Notes under the pieces: generated by a model
The model's database searches: none
The model's input: the letters and a program-made list of their open reading frames with translations, nothing else
What the model was told of the DNA's origin: nothing
Origin: Bradyrhizobiaceae bacterium
Lineage (GTDB): Bacteria; Pseudomonadota; Alphaproteobacteria; Rhizobiales; Xanthobacteraceae
Assembly: GCA_947479905.1 (NCBI GenBank)
Contig: CANKBJ010000001.1
Span: forward strand, 87,152 to 151,151
Length of the DNA stretch: 64,000 bases
Direction: 5' to 3'
Position numbers and translations under genes: made by a program
Shown here: positions 35,458 through 44,823 of the stretch, one piece after another
Position numbering within the stretch: position 1 is the stretch's first letter
How the letters are laid out: every line of letters begins with the position of its first letter

Positions 35458-36681
35458 TCAGCTGCCGACGATATTGTTGCGTCGAAGCTGCGTTCGTTCG
35501 GCTTCATTGTAGCCGAGGCTTTCGAGAATGGCGTCGTTGTCCGCGCCCAGGGCCGGCGCGCCACGGCGCCTCGCGTCCACAAGGCCGCTGACGGCCAGCG
35601 GATTGGCGATCTGCGGGATACGTCCTTCGACCGGATGTTCGATCCATTCGATCAACCCGCGGTCGCGCACATGCGGGTCCTGCAAAGCCTCGTCCGGATC
35701 GTTGACCGGAGAGATCGGAATATCGGCCGAAAGCATCTTCTCGATCAGTTGATGGCGCGGCATCGACGAGCAGTAGTCCTGGATCGCCTTGCGATAAATC
35801 GCGGAGCGTTCGCCGTGGCTGGTATGGCGGTCGCTTGGCGATTCATTCTCCGACACCAGATCCGGCCTCTGGATGAGATGACAGAACGACTTCCAGATGC
35901 CGGCTTCAAGCAGCGACACCGCGATGGCGCGACCGTCCTGCGCGGTATAGATCGAATAGCGCGGATTGGCGCCCCAGACCTCCATTGCCTGAGCCCCGCG
36001 GTTACCCGCGATATGCGCCATGCCGGACGTCAGGACGATGTTGCACATGCTGAACAGGCTGTCGAACATCGACGTGTCGATATAGCAGCCGACGCCGCTG
36101 TCGCGCCGACGGTACAGAGCGGCGAGTACGCCGATCGTGGCATAGGCGGCGGCGGCATAGTCGCCAGCCTGAAAGCCGGGAACGGTGGCCGGGCCATTGG
36201 ACGCCGCCGCGCCGATGAGCCCGGTCGCGGCCTGCACCACAAGGTCATGCCCGGGGATACCCGCATAAAGACCGGTCTGTCCAAAGCCGGTTATCGAACA
36301 ATACACGATGTCGGGTTTGAACGTCTTGGCGGTGTCGTAGTCGATCTTCAGCTTGGCGGGCACGCCGCGTCGGAACGATTCCACCACGACATCGGCCTGT
36401 GCCAGCAGACGATGCGCGATCTCTCGGCCATCCGGCTTCGCCAGATCGAGCGACAGGCTCGATTTATTGCGATTGACGCTGTTGAAGTAAACGCTGCTGT
36501 CGCGGTAGCTCGGCGGATTGTGCCGGCTCAGGTCGCCATTTCCGGGCTGCTCGATCTTGATCACGTCGGCGCCGAGATCGCCCAGCATCTGGGTGCACCA
36601 AGGGCCTGGCAGCAGACGGCTGAAGTCGAGCACGCGCAGCCCCGCGAGGGGCAGGCGCGTGTCCTTGCTATGAGACGGCAT
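35458..36681 (-). CDS. CaiB/BaiF family CoA transferase
   Basis: 'LRVLDFSRLLPGPWCTQMLGDLGADVIKIEQPGNGD', 'YIDTSMFDSLFSM'. Confidence 0.92.
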   Translation of the reverse strand: MPSHSKDTRLPLAGLRVLDFSRLLPGPWCTQMLGDLGADVIKIEQPGNGDLSRHNPPSYRDSSVYFNSVNRNKSSLSLDLAKPDGREIAHRLLAQADVVVESFRRGVPAKLKIDYDTAKTFKPDIVYCSITGFGQTGLYAGIPGHDLVVQAATGLIGAAASNGPATVPGFQAGDYAAAAYATIGVLAALYRRRDSGVGCYIDTSMFDSLFSMCNIVLTSGMAHIAGNRGAQAMEVWGANPRYSIYTAQDGRAIAVSLLEAGIWKSFCHLIQRPDLVSENESPSDRHTSHGERSAIYRKAIQDYCSSMPRHQLIEKMLSADIPISPVNDPDEALQDPHVRDRGLIEWIEHPVEGRIPQIANPLAVSGLVDARRRGAPALGADNDAILESLGYNEAERTQLRRNNIVGS

Positions 36682-36703
36682 CGTGATACTCGCTTTTCTT
36701 CTT

Positions 36704-37519
36704 CTACTTGCCCGTGAACTTCGCCGGTCGCTTCTCCAGGAATGCGGAAATGCCTTCCTTGCGGTCCTGCGAGCCATAGATCGTGGTGACGAGGAACGCC
36801 TCGAACTCCAGCGAGGAGGCTAGATCCATCTGGAGGCCGCGATAAACGACGCGCTTGATGAAGGCGAGGCTCAGCGGTGCCCGGTTCTCGTAGACCTTGA
36901 TCATCTTCTTGGCTTCTTCGACCGCCGTGCCCTTGGCGACCTTGCGATTGACCAAGCCGATGCGGTGCGCCTCTGTCGCATCGATCGGATCGGCCGCGAA
37001 CATAATCTCGATGGCCTTGGACGGGCCGACGAGGCGCGCCAGACGCTGCGTGCCGCCGGCGCCGGCGACGGTGCCGATCTTCGAACTGGTGATCGCGAAG
37101 GTCGCATCCTCGGCGGCGATGCGAATGTCGCAGGCCATGGCGAATTCGCAGCCGCCGGTCATGCAGAATCCTTCGATTGCCGCAAAAACCGGCTTGGTCA
37201 GGTTTTCGTAGACGTCGCACAGCCTGTGCCAGCGCTTGAAGTAGGCGAGGCCGTCGGCGGCGCCGCTGATGGCGAGTGCGTCATTGAGGTCGGCGCCGGC
37301 GGAGAAATAATCCATGCCGCCAGTCAGGATGACACCACGCACCTCGGGAATGGCATCGGCGGTCTGCGCTGCATCGATAAGCTCGTCCATGGTGGCGACG
37401 CTGATCGCGTTGCGCCGTTCGGGACGGTTGAAGGTGATGATGAAGGCAGAGCCGTCCTGGCTCGTCTTTATGTACTTGTAGGCCACGTTGCAGGTTCCTT
37501 TCGTAACGTCGGTCTTCAT
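36704..37519 (-). CDS. Enoyl-CoA hydratase/isomerase family protein
   Basis: 'FFAAIEGFCMTGGCEFAMACDIRIAAEDATF' type crotonase motif (sequence 'VFAAIEGFCMTGGCEFAMACDIRIA'). Confidence 0.92.
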   Translation of the reverse strand: MKTDVTKGTCNVAYKYIKTSQDGSAFIITFNRPERRNAISVATMDELIDAAQTADAIPEVRGVILTGGMDYFSAGADLNDALAISGAADGLAYFKRWHRLCDVYENLTKPVFAAIEGFCMTGGCEFAMACDIRIAAEDATFAITSSKIGTVAGAGGTQRLARLVGPSKAIEIMFAADPIDATEAHRIGLVNRKVAKGTAVEEAKKMIKVYENRAPLSLAFIKRVVYRGLQMDLASSLEFEAFLVTTIYGSQDRKEGISAFLEKRPAKFTGK

Positions 37520-38325
37520 TTATCTTTCAAAAAGCGCAGCAACAGCTCGTTGACCGTGTCGGCGGATTCATACTGAACCCAGTGGCCGGCGCCCGCTACC
37601 AGTCTGATTTCAACATCCGGCCGCACGGCTCTGCATTCGGCCGCGCGTGCCTCGGGTGAAGGATAGGCGACGGTATCGTTCGCCCCCCAGATCATCAGGA
37701 GAGGGCACGACACGGCGCCGAGATCCTTGAGGATCGTCGGTCGCAGACTGACCTTGAGGCTGTTGAAACGGCTGCCCGCAATATTACGGCATTGAATGTC
37801 GATCGTGCGCTCGTCGATGCTGTCGGGATTGTGCAGCATCATGGCCAAGAGATTGTGCCGGATAACAGCGCGGTAGCGGGGATCGGTCTCGATGGCGGTG
37901 GGCGGCGACTTCAGGTCGAGCACGCGCCCCGTGGCTTCGCCAAATCCGCCCGGACCAAGAAGCGCCAGCTTGGTGCAGCACGCGCCGAGCCTGCGGGCTA
38001 GATCGGCGGCCACGGCGCCACCGAACGAGAAGCCGATGACGGCGGTCGGCCGGTCACCGATCAATATGCCGATGCCGGCCGCAACCAGCGCCAGATAGTC
38101 GTCCGGGTCGATGTCGCGGGCAACGTCCGGCGCGTCGCCGAATCCGGGCAGGTCGAGCGCGATGACGCGATAATGCCGAGAAAGCGCCTCGATATTGCGC
38201 ACCCAATGGCTATGCGACCCGCGGCCGCCGTGAATCAACACGACATTGTCGCCGGAGCCGGATACATGCGCCGCGAGGGACATTCCAGCCGGAGTATTTG
38301 CACTCATGGAGACAGTCGCGTTCAT
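37516..38325 (-). CDS. alpha/beta hydrolase
   Basis: 'VVLIHGGRGSHSHWVRN', elbow GFSFGG, 'AGAGHWVQYESADTVNELLLRFL'. Confidence 0.9.
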   Translation of the reverse strand: MNATVSMSANTPAGMSLAAHVSGSGDNVVLIHGGRGSHSHWVRNIEALSRHYRVIALDLPGFGDAPDVARDIDPDDYLALVAAGIGILIGDRPTAVIGFSFGGAVAADLARRLGACCTKLALLGPGGFGEATGRVLDLKSPPTAIETDPRYRAVIRHNLLAMMLHNPDSIDERTIDIQCRNIAGSRFNSLKVSLRPTILKDLGAVSCPLLMIWGANDTVAYPSPEARAAECRAVRPDVEIRLVAGAGHWVQYESADTVNELLLRFLKDK

Positions 38326-39059
38326 GCTTCGGCGTCGAGCGCCTCTAGCGGCTTGCCAAGATATGACTCGATCACCTCCGGATGGGCGATGACGTCGTCC
38401 GGCTTACCCTGGAACAGTTCCTGGCCAAAATTCAGCACGAAGACATGTTGCGCCAGAGCGATGATGACGTGCACCAGATGTTCGATCATCAGGATGGTCA
38501 CACCATTGGCATGGATACGCTTGAGCAGTTCCATCAACTCGTCGATGTCGCTCTGCGGCGAGCCGGCCATGACCTCGTCGAGCAGCAGAAGCCGCGGCTT
38601 CGTCGCCAAAGCGCGGGCCAGCTCGAGTTTCTTCTTTGCGCCAAGGGTGAGCGCGCCGGCCATGACATCCGCCTGGTGGGCGATGTCGACCATTTCAAGA
38701 GCTTCCATGGCGCGGTCACGGGCCTTGCGAATGGTCATACCGTCGCGAGAGAACAGCGCGCCGGTCATCGCGTTGTCGAGGACGCTCATTTCGGGGAACG
38801 GCTGCACAACCTGAAAGGTGCGGGCTATGCCGAGCCGGCAGATTTCATAGGGACGTTTACCGTCAATGCGCTCGCCTTCGAAAAATATCTTGCCCTGGCT
38901 CGGCCGGTAGTAGCCGGTGATCAGGTTCAGCAAGGTGGTCTTGCCGGCGCCGTTCGGGCCGATGACGCCGAGGAACTGGTCTTTCTTCACCGATACTGTC
39001 AGGTCGTTGATCGCTAGCAGGCCGCCGAAGCGCTTGGACAGGTTCTGAATATCGAGCAT
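38322..39059 (-). CDS. Branched-chain amino acid-type ABC transporter ATP-binding protein (LivG-like)
   Basis: GPNGAGKTTLLNLITG, LTLGAKKKLELARAL, LLLDEVMAG. Confidence 0.93.
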   Translation of the reverse strand: MLDIQNLSKRFGGLLAINDLTVSVKKDQFLGVIGPNGAGKTTLLNLITGYYRPSQGKIFFEGERIDGKRPYEICRLGIARTFQVVQPFPEMSVLDNAMTGALFSRDGMTIRKARDRAMEALEMVDIAHQADVMAGALTLGAKKKLELARALATKPRLLLLDEVMAGSPQSDIDELMELLKRIHANGVTILMIEHLVHVIIALAQHVFVLNFGQELFQGKPDDVIAHPEVIESYLGKPLEALDAEA

Positions 39060-39074
39060 CGCGTTCCTCGGCCT

Positions 39075-39809
39075 TTATGCGTTGCTACTGGGATTGTGCG
39101 AGCCCAGGAAGGAACTCTGAAGAGCGCCGGACTTCGTCAGTTCGGCAATCGAGCCGCTGGCGGTGACGCGGCCCATGGCTATGGCATAGCCGCGCTTGGC
39201 GACTGCAAAGGCCGCCTGCGCATTCTGCTCGACCAGTAGAATGCTGATGCCGCTCTTGGCCACTTGTGCGATGGCGCCGAACAGGACCTGCACCATCTTG
39301 GGCGACAGACCGAGCGACGGCTCGTCAAGCAGCAGCATGCGCGGCTTGCTCATCAGCGACCGGCCGACGGCCAGCATCTGCTGTTCGCCGCCCGACATCA
39401 GGCCGGCCTTCTGCATGCGGCGTTCGGCCAGCTTCGGGAAGAGGGTGTAGACGCTTTCCAGCGACGCCTTGCGAGACGGCCGCGAGCGCGGGCAGAAGGA
39501 GCCCAGGAACAGATTTTCTTCCACTGAGATATTCGGGAAAACCTGCCGGCCTTCCGGGCAAAGCGCGATGCCGAGATCGACCCGTTTGTGCGGCTCGACG
39601 GCGAGAAGGTCCTGATCGGCGAACGTGATCTTGCCGTCGAACGGCCGGATCAATCCCGTGACCGCGCGCATCGTCGTGGTCTTGCCGGAGCCGTTGGCGC
39701 CGAGAAGGGCAACGACTTCGCCTTCGTTGACGGTCAGGCTGACGTCTTCCAGAACGACAGAGTCGTCGTAACCGGCGCGCAGACCTTCCAGACTGAGCAG
39801 AGGCTTCAT
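39075..39809 (-). CDS. Branched-chain amino acid-type ABC transporter ATP-binding protein (LivF-like)
   Basis: GANGSGKTTTMRAVTG, MSGGEQQMLAVGRSLM, LLLDEPSLGLSP; start at MKPLLSLEGL. Confidence 0.93.
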   Translation of the reverse strand: MKPLLSLEGLRAGYDDSVVLEDVSLTVNEGEVVALLGANGSGKTTTMRAVTGLIRPFDGKITFADQDLLAVEPHKRVDLGIALCPEGRQVFPNISVEENLFLGSFCPRSRPSRKASLESVYTLFPKLAERRMQKAGLMSGGEQQMLAVGRSLMSKPRMLLLDEPSLGLSPKMVQVLFGAIAQVAKSGISILLVEQNAQAAFAVAKRGYAIAMGRVTASGSIAELTKSGALQSSFLGSHNPSSNA

Positions 39810-40771
39810 GGCGTGGCCGCCTTCGTCGCTGACGGAGCGGTGGGGGTGGTTTGGCGTTTGCGTTGCGACCAGGTCAGCCACGTGCCGTAGATTCCTTTCG
39901 GCATACACAGAATGGAGAACACCAGGATCACGCCATAGACGAGCAAGCTGAAGCCTTGCTCGCCGACCATGACGCGCGTAACTTCCGAAAGACCGATAGT
40001 GGCGAATGCCCCGATAATAGGGCCTGCAAGCGTATGAATGCCGCCGAGGATCGGAGCGATCTGCGCCAGGATGGTCACGTGGAGATCGAAGCCGATGGCG
40101 GGATCGAGAAAGCCGCTGTACCAGATGTTCACGCCGCCCGCGAGCGATGCCATCGCGCCGGACAGGCTCAGGACGGCGATACGGAAACGCAGCGGATTGA
40201 TGCCAAGCATCTCCGCCGCGTTCTCATTGTTGCGCATCGCGCGGCAGGCGTAGTGAAACGGCGTCAGCGAAATCCAGTAGGCAATGATTGCGCACCCAAC
40301 CGCGCACGCCGCCGTAACCATGGCCACGGTCTGCGTGCTCGGCCGCAGGGCTTGATCGATGAAGACGCCGGCGCCGCCGCCGGTGAATTCCGGCGTCATC
40401 ACGGCGATGACGCGCAGACCTTCCGAGAGCGCCAGCATGGCGATCGCAAAAAATATGCCTCGTAGCCGGCCGGTGATCACCGCAATGGCCGCGGCCGAAA
40501 TCGCGCCGATCAGCATTGCCGGGATGAGCGACGCGAAGAACGGCCAGCCGAGGCGATTAGCGACCAGCAGGGCCGCATAGCTGCCCAGGCCCCAGAAGGC
40601 GGAGTGGCCGAGAGAGATCAGGCCGGCGTTGGCGGCGAGGTTCCAGCTAATCGCCAGGATCATAAGGCTGCCGACGCGTAGGATCAGGTTGTTCATGACC
40701 GGCGGCGCCACAAGGGGCAATAGGATCGCCGCAATCGCCAGCAGGGCGTAGATGACGAAACGCGCTTGCAT
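39806..40771 (-). CDS. Branched-chain amino acid-type ABC transporter permease (LivM-like)
   Basis: 'NAGLISLGHSAFWGLGSYAALLVANRLG', 'GRLRGIFFAIAMLALSEGLR'; start at MQARFVIYALLAI. Confidence 0.92.
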   Translation of the reverse strand: MQARFVIYALLAIAAILLPLVAPPVMNNLILRVGSLMILAISWNLAANAGLISLGHSAFWGLGSYAALLVANRLGWPFFASLIPAMLIGAISAAAIAVITGRLRGIFFAIAMLALSEGLRVIAVMTPEFTGGGAGVFIDQALRPSTQTVAMVTAACAVGCAIIAYWISLTPFHYACRAMRNNENAAEMLGINPLRFRIAVLSLSGAMASLAGGVNIWYSGFLDPAIGFDLHVTILAQIAPILGGIHTLAGPIIGAFATIGLSEVTRVMVGEQGFSLLVYGVILVFSILCMPKGIYGTWLTWSQRKRQTTPTAPSATKAATP

Positions 40772-41649
40772 CAGTGCACCGCCACCGCTTGTCCAAGAAT
40801 GCCCTTTGGGCGGATGATAAGAACGCAGAGGAGAACGACGAAGGACACGCCTTCCGCCCAACCGCTGCCGTCGGGAACGTAATAGCTCACCCAGGTTTCG
40901 GCGAAAGCGAGCGCGAAGGCGCCGAGAATGGTGCCAGGAACGCTGCCAAGGCCGCCCAGCACGACAATCGCAAATGCCTTCACCAGCATATGGAAGCCCA
41001 TGAACGGTGTGACGGTGAGCAAGAATGCACTGATTGCGCCAGTCGCCGAGCCGAGCGCGGCGTTAATCCCGAAGGAGATCATGTACATACGCGACACGTT
41101 GATACCCATCAAAGTCGCTGCCTGACCGTTTTCGGCGACGGCGCGTGTCGCCCGTCCGAGTTCGCTGAAGTGCAACCAGCAGAACAGGGCGACAATGAGA
41201 ATGGCGGCGGTGACAAAGGCGATCACGCGGCCGTGCGGGACAAGCAACGTGTCGAATTCGAAGGCAGTCAGCGCGTAGGGCGTCGAGACGGAGCGCGCAT
41301 CGCCGGTCCACAGGATGGCGGCGACGTTCTGCAAAACGAGTCCAATGCCGAAAAGCAGCAGAATCTGGTTGATGTGCGGCGCATCGAGCACTTTCTCAAT
41401 GAGCCCCTTGAAGAGCAGCGCCGAAGCGGCGGCCACGAGGACAGCAACGACCGGCAGCGACAGCAGCGGATCGACCCCCAACAGTATAGAAGCGAAGTAT
41501 GCGCCATAGGCGCCGAACATGATCATCTCGCCATGCGCGAAATTGATGATGCGTGTGACGCCGAAGCCAAGTGAAAGGCCGATCGCCATGAGGCTGTAAA
41601 GCCCACCGAGCAAAATCGCGTCGACGAGGCATTGCAATAGGAGAGACAT
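40771..41649 (-). CDS. Branched-chain amino acid-type ABC transporter permease (LivH-like)
   Basis: 'LGGLYSLMAIGLSLGFGVTRIINFAHGEMIMFGAYGAYF'; start at MSLLLQCLVDAI. Confidence 0.93.
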   Translation of the reverse strand: MSLLLQCLVDAILLGGLYSLMAIGLSLGFGVTRIINFAHGEMIMFGAYGAYFASILLGVDPLLSLPVVAVLVAAASALLFKGLIEKVLDAPHINQILLLFGIGLVLQNVAAILWTGDARSVSTPYALTAFEFDTLLVPHGRVIAFVTAAILIVALFCWLHFSELGRATRAVAENGQAATLMGINVSRMYMISFGINAALGSATGAISAFLLTVTPFMGFHMLVKAFAIVVLGGLGSVPGTILGAFALAFAETWVSYYVPDGSGWAEGVSFVVLLCVLIIRPKGILGQAVAVH

Positions 41650-41687
41650 GGAACATCGGCTCCGCGAAGGCAATTATTCAATAAGTG

Positions 41688-41719
41688 CCGGCCCGCAACG
41701 AACGTGTGTCGCGGGCCGG
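41688..41719 (-). terminator. Hairpin between livK-like and livH-like genes (attenuator/mRNA stabiliser candidate)
   Basis: ccggcccgc / gcgggccgg, 9-bp perfect stem, 14-nt loop; no T-run. Confidence 0.55.
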
Positions 41720-41729
41720 GAAGACGCTG

Positions 41730-42938
41730 TTATTTCTTGAGCTGCAGCTTGCCGTCAGCCGCATCCGGCGGATAAAGCACGACGAACTTCTCGCCGACGC
41801 GCTGGAACACGACCATGTCGTTGAACGCCTGATGCAGGGCGCCGCCCGGCGTCGGCGCGAAATTGGAGCTGCCCAGCATGGTTTGGATGTCGAGCTTCGT
41901 GAATTCCTTGGCCACCTTCTCCTTGTCGGTGCTGCCGGCGCGTTCGATGGCGACGAGCAGCATCATCATGGAAGTGTAGTTGGTGACATCAAGAAACTCG
42001 GGTTCGCGATTGTAGCGCTTCTTGAAGTCCACTTCCCAGTCGGTCAGGGAGGGAAACAGCTTCGCCAGCTTTGGATCGGCCGCGCGCTTCATGCCCGGCA
42101 GATAAGTGGTGACGCCGATCCAGCCATCTGCGGCTTCGCCGGTGGCTTGCGACCATTCCTGAAGTTGCGGATAGGCCGTGCCGACGAGAACCGGAATATT
42201 CAGTTTTGCAACGTGAATCTGCTTGGCGAGCTGAATGCCGTCGGTGGTCTGAACGATGCCGACAAGAACGTCGGGACGTGTCTGCCGGATGCGCTGCAGA
42301 ACCGGATTGAGATCGGCTGAGCCCTCGCGAACCAGTTCGGTCGCGACGATGGTGAAGCCGTTCTTGGTGTAGAACTCCTTGGCCCACGGCAGCTGTTCGC
42401 GGCCATAGGCGCCGTCCGAATAAACGATCGCGACCTTCTTGCCTTTTCCCATCGCATCGGCCAGCGATTTCGCGGCCCCTTCATGATACTGATAGGCCCA
42501 AGGATAGGTGTGGAAGAAAAGCGGTTCACCCTTCATTGCATCTTCGAGCTGCGTCGAAGACGAGCCAGGCACGATCCACAGCGGCTTGGTTTGGCGCCAT
42601 GCCGGAACGGACGCCGCGACGATGCCAGACGCGATCGGGCCGATGACGAAATCGACCTTCTCCTGCTGCGTGAGTTCGGTGAATGCTGTCACCGCGGCTT
42701 GGTTGTTGCTCTGAACGTCGCGATAGAGAACTTCGATCTTCTTGTTGCCGATCTTGCCGCCGTAGATATCCACGGCCATTTCGACGCCGCGCTTTCCTTG
42801 CGCGCCGTAGGCAACGAAGCGTCCGCTCAATTCAAACGGCGCGCCAATTCGAATCGTGTCTTGCGCATAGGCGTGTGTCGAGGCGAGTGCGCCAACGAGT
42901 ACGGCCATGCGTCCCAGGTTTTCCATTAGTGAAGTCAT
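41730..42938 (-). CDS. ABC transporter substrate-binding protein (LivK-like)
   Basis: 'IRIGAPFELSGRFVAYGAQGKRGVEMAVDIYGGKIGNKKIEVLYRDVQSNNQAAV', signal peptide. Confidence 0.9.
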   Translation of the reverse strand: MTSLMENLGRMAVLVGALASTHAYAQDTIRIGAPFELSGRFVAYGAQGKRGVEMAVDIYGGKIGNKKIEVLYRDVQSNNQAAVTAFTELTQQEKVDFVIGPIASGIVAASVPAWRQTKPLWIVPGSSSTQLEDAMKGEPLFFHTYPWAYQYHEGAAKSLADAMGKGKKVAIVYSDGAYGREQLPWAKEFYTKNGFTIVATELVREGSADLNPVLQRIRQTRPDVLVGIVQTTDGIQLAKQIHVAKLNIPVLVGTAYPQLQEWSQATGEAADGWIGVTTYLPGMKRAADPKLAKLFPSLTDWEVDFKKRYNREPEFLDVTNYTSMMMLLVAIERAGSTDKEKVAKEFTKLDIQTMLGSSNFAPTPGGALHQAFNDMVVFQRVGEKFVVLYPPDAADGKLQLKK

Positions 42939-43179
42939 GTCTCTCGCTTCCTCCGCGTCTGTTGCTGCTCCCGTTTCTGACGCCGGATAGCAGCAAGCGT
43001 TGACAAACCGTCGATGCCAATTCTATGGTGTGGAACACGTTCCGTCTAGTGGACTGGATGCCACAGGCAATAAAACAATGGTTGAGATCGTCTAGCCGCA
43101 CCAAAGACTTCTCGTCACGGTGCGATAACCGCCGGTCATGGCTCTTCGGAGCGACCGCCATCTCGAGTGAGTATTTGGA

Positions 43180-43977
43180 ATGACGCAGTTCGAAGACATT
43201 ACGTATGCGGCGCAAGGTGGCGTCGCGAATATCGTTATCAATCGTCCGAAAGTGCGCAATGCCGTGCGGCCGCAGACCTACGAGGAACTGACGCGCGCGA
43301 TCTCGCTAGCGGCGGACGATCCCGAAGTTGGTGTGGTGGTGATGTCCGGCGCCGGGGACAAGGCGTTCTGCGCCGGCGGCGACGTCGGCGACCAGCAGAA
43401 ACGGTATCCGGAAGTGGGGCGCACCCATATGCGCCGCCTGATCGCCCTTTCCACGGCCATGCGTATGATCGACAAGCCGATTATCGCGAAGGTTCGCGGT
43501 TATTGCGTCGGCGGCGGCAACGAAATCCACCTGTTCTGCGATCTGTCGGTGGCGTCGAGCGACTCCAAGTTCGGCCAGACCGGGCCGCGGGTGGGCAGTA
43601 TTCCGATCTGGGGCGCCTGCCAGCTGCTCGCCCGTTATGTCGGCGAACGCAAGGCGCGGGAGATGGTCTACACCTGCAGGCTTTATACGGCGCAACAGGC
43701 CCTCGACATGGGGCTGATCAACGAGGTGTGTGAGCCGGAAGAACTCGACGCCCGCGTCGATGCGCTTTGCCAGGACATTCTCGACAAGAGCCCGCAAAGT
43801 CTTCGGATTGCAAAACTCGCGCTCAATGCCGGCTCGGACCAGGAGTTTTATTCGTCGTACTTCCCAACAGCCGAATTGCTCGCGTCGATCTACGGCAACA
43901 CCGAGAACATGGAAGGCATTCGTGCTTTCCTCGAAAAGCGCAAGCCGAACTTCCGCCAGTACCGGGCGAAGCGCTGA
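43180..43977 (+). CDS. Crotonase-superfamily protein, 2-ketocyclohexanecarboxyl-CoA hydrolase (BadI)-like
   Basis: 'FCAGGDVGDQ', 'VRGYCVGGGNEIHLFCDLSVASSDSKFGQTGPRVGS', C-terminal 'EGIRAFLEKRKPNFRQYRAKR'. Confidence 0.85.
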   Translation: MTQFEDITYAAQGGVANIVINRPKVRNAVRPQTYEELTRAISLAADDPEVGVVVMSGAGDKAFCAGGDVGDQQKRYPEVGRTHMRRLIALSTAMRMIDKPIIAKVRGYCVGGGNEIHLFCDLSVASSDSKFGQTGPRVGSIPIWGACQLLARYVGERKAREMVYTCRLYTAQQALDMGLINEVCEPEELDARVDALCQDILDKSPQSLRIAKLALNAGSDQEFYSSYFPTAELLASIYGNTENMEGIRAFLEKRKPNFRQYRAKR

Positions 43978-44014
43978 GTATGGTGCGCTGCGGTAGATAT
44001 TCGTCAAGATAGGG

Positions 44015-44809
44015 GTGAACGTGGATTACGGGATAAAAGGACAGTCTGTTCTCATCGTTGGCGGCGCGCGCGGCATCGGCTATGCAGCCGCGGAACTGCT
44101 GGCGGCAGAAGGTTGCGGCGTGGCGCTGGCCGACATCAACGGCGACGCTGCGAAGCGGGCTGCGGAAAAGCTTGCCAAGGATAGTGGCGCCAAGACTGTT
44201 GGCATCAAGGTCGACGTGACCAATACCGATCAGGTGAAAACCATGATCGCGGCGGCTGAGAAAGAAATCGGCCCGCTGTCGGTCCTGGTGAACTGCGCGG
44301 CCGTGCTCGACGACAAGTTGTTCATGGAGTCTGGGCCGGCCGACTGGAAGCGAATGATTGAGGTCTGCCTTTACGGGCCGATGAACGTCATCCACGCGGT
44401 ATTGCCGGGGATGGCCGAGCGGAAATACGGCCGCATCATCTGTCTCGCGTCGGACTCGGCGCGCATCGGGCAGGCAAGGCTTTCTTATTACGCCGCCGCC
44501 AAGGCTGGCGTCATCGCGCTGGTGAAATCGGTGGCGCAGGAGGTCGGTAAGGACGGAATTACACTTAATGTCGTCTCGCCGGGCGCAACCAACACCGAAC
44601 TCCGCCAGGAACGCGAGGAAGGCATGCGCGCCCAGATGGGCGACGAGAAATACGCCAAGCGCGTCCAGACCGTCCTCAAAATGTACCCGACACGCCGCAT
44701 CGGCGAACCCCTCGATATCGGCTCCGCCATCGCTTTCCTCGCCAGTCGCAACGCATCCTGGGTCACCGGCCAGGTTCTCAGCGTCAACGGCGGCTTTGTC
44801 ATGCCCTGA
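44015..44809 (+). CDS. SDR-family oxidoreductase (BadH-like), GTG start
   Basis: 'LIVGGARGIGYAAAELLAAEGCGVALADIN', 'YYAAAKAGV', 'WVTGQVLSVNGGFVMP'. Confidence 0.9.
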   Translation: MNVDYGIKGQSVLIVGGARGIGYAAAELLAAEGCGVALADINGDAAKRAAEKLAKDSGAKTVGIKVDVTNTDQVKTMIAAAEKEIGPLSVLVNCAAVLDDKLFMESGPADWKRMIEVCLYGPMNVIHAVLPGMAERKYGRIICLASDSARIGQARLSYYAAAKAGVIALVKSVAQEVGKDGITLNVVSPGATNTELRQEREEGMRAQMGDEKYAKRVQTVLKMYPTRRIGEPLDIGSAIAFLASRNASWVTGQVLSVNGGFVMP

Positions 44810-44823
44810 TCGGACAACAAGCC

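Noticed and set aside
34987-36717. 576-aa plus-strand ORF
   Set aside because: Antisense shadow of the MmgE/PrpD and CaiB genes; no recognisable domain.
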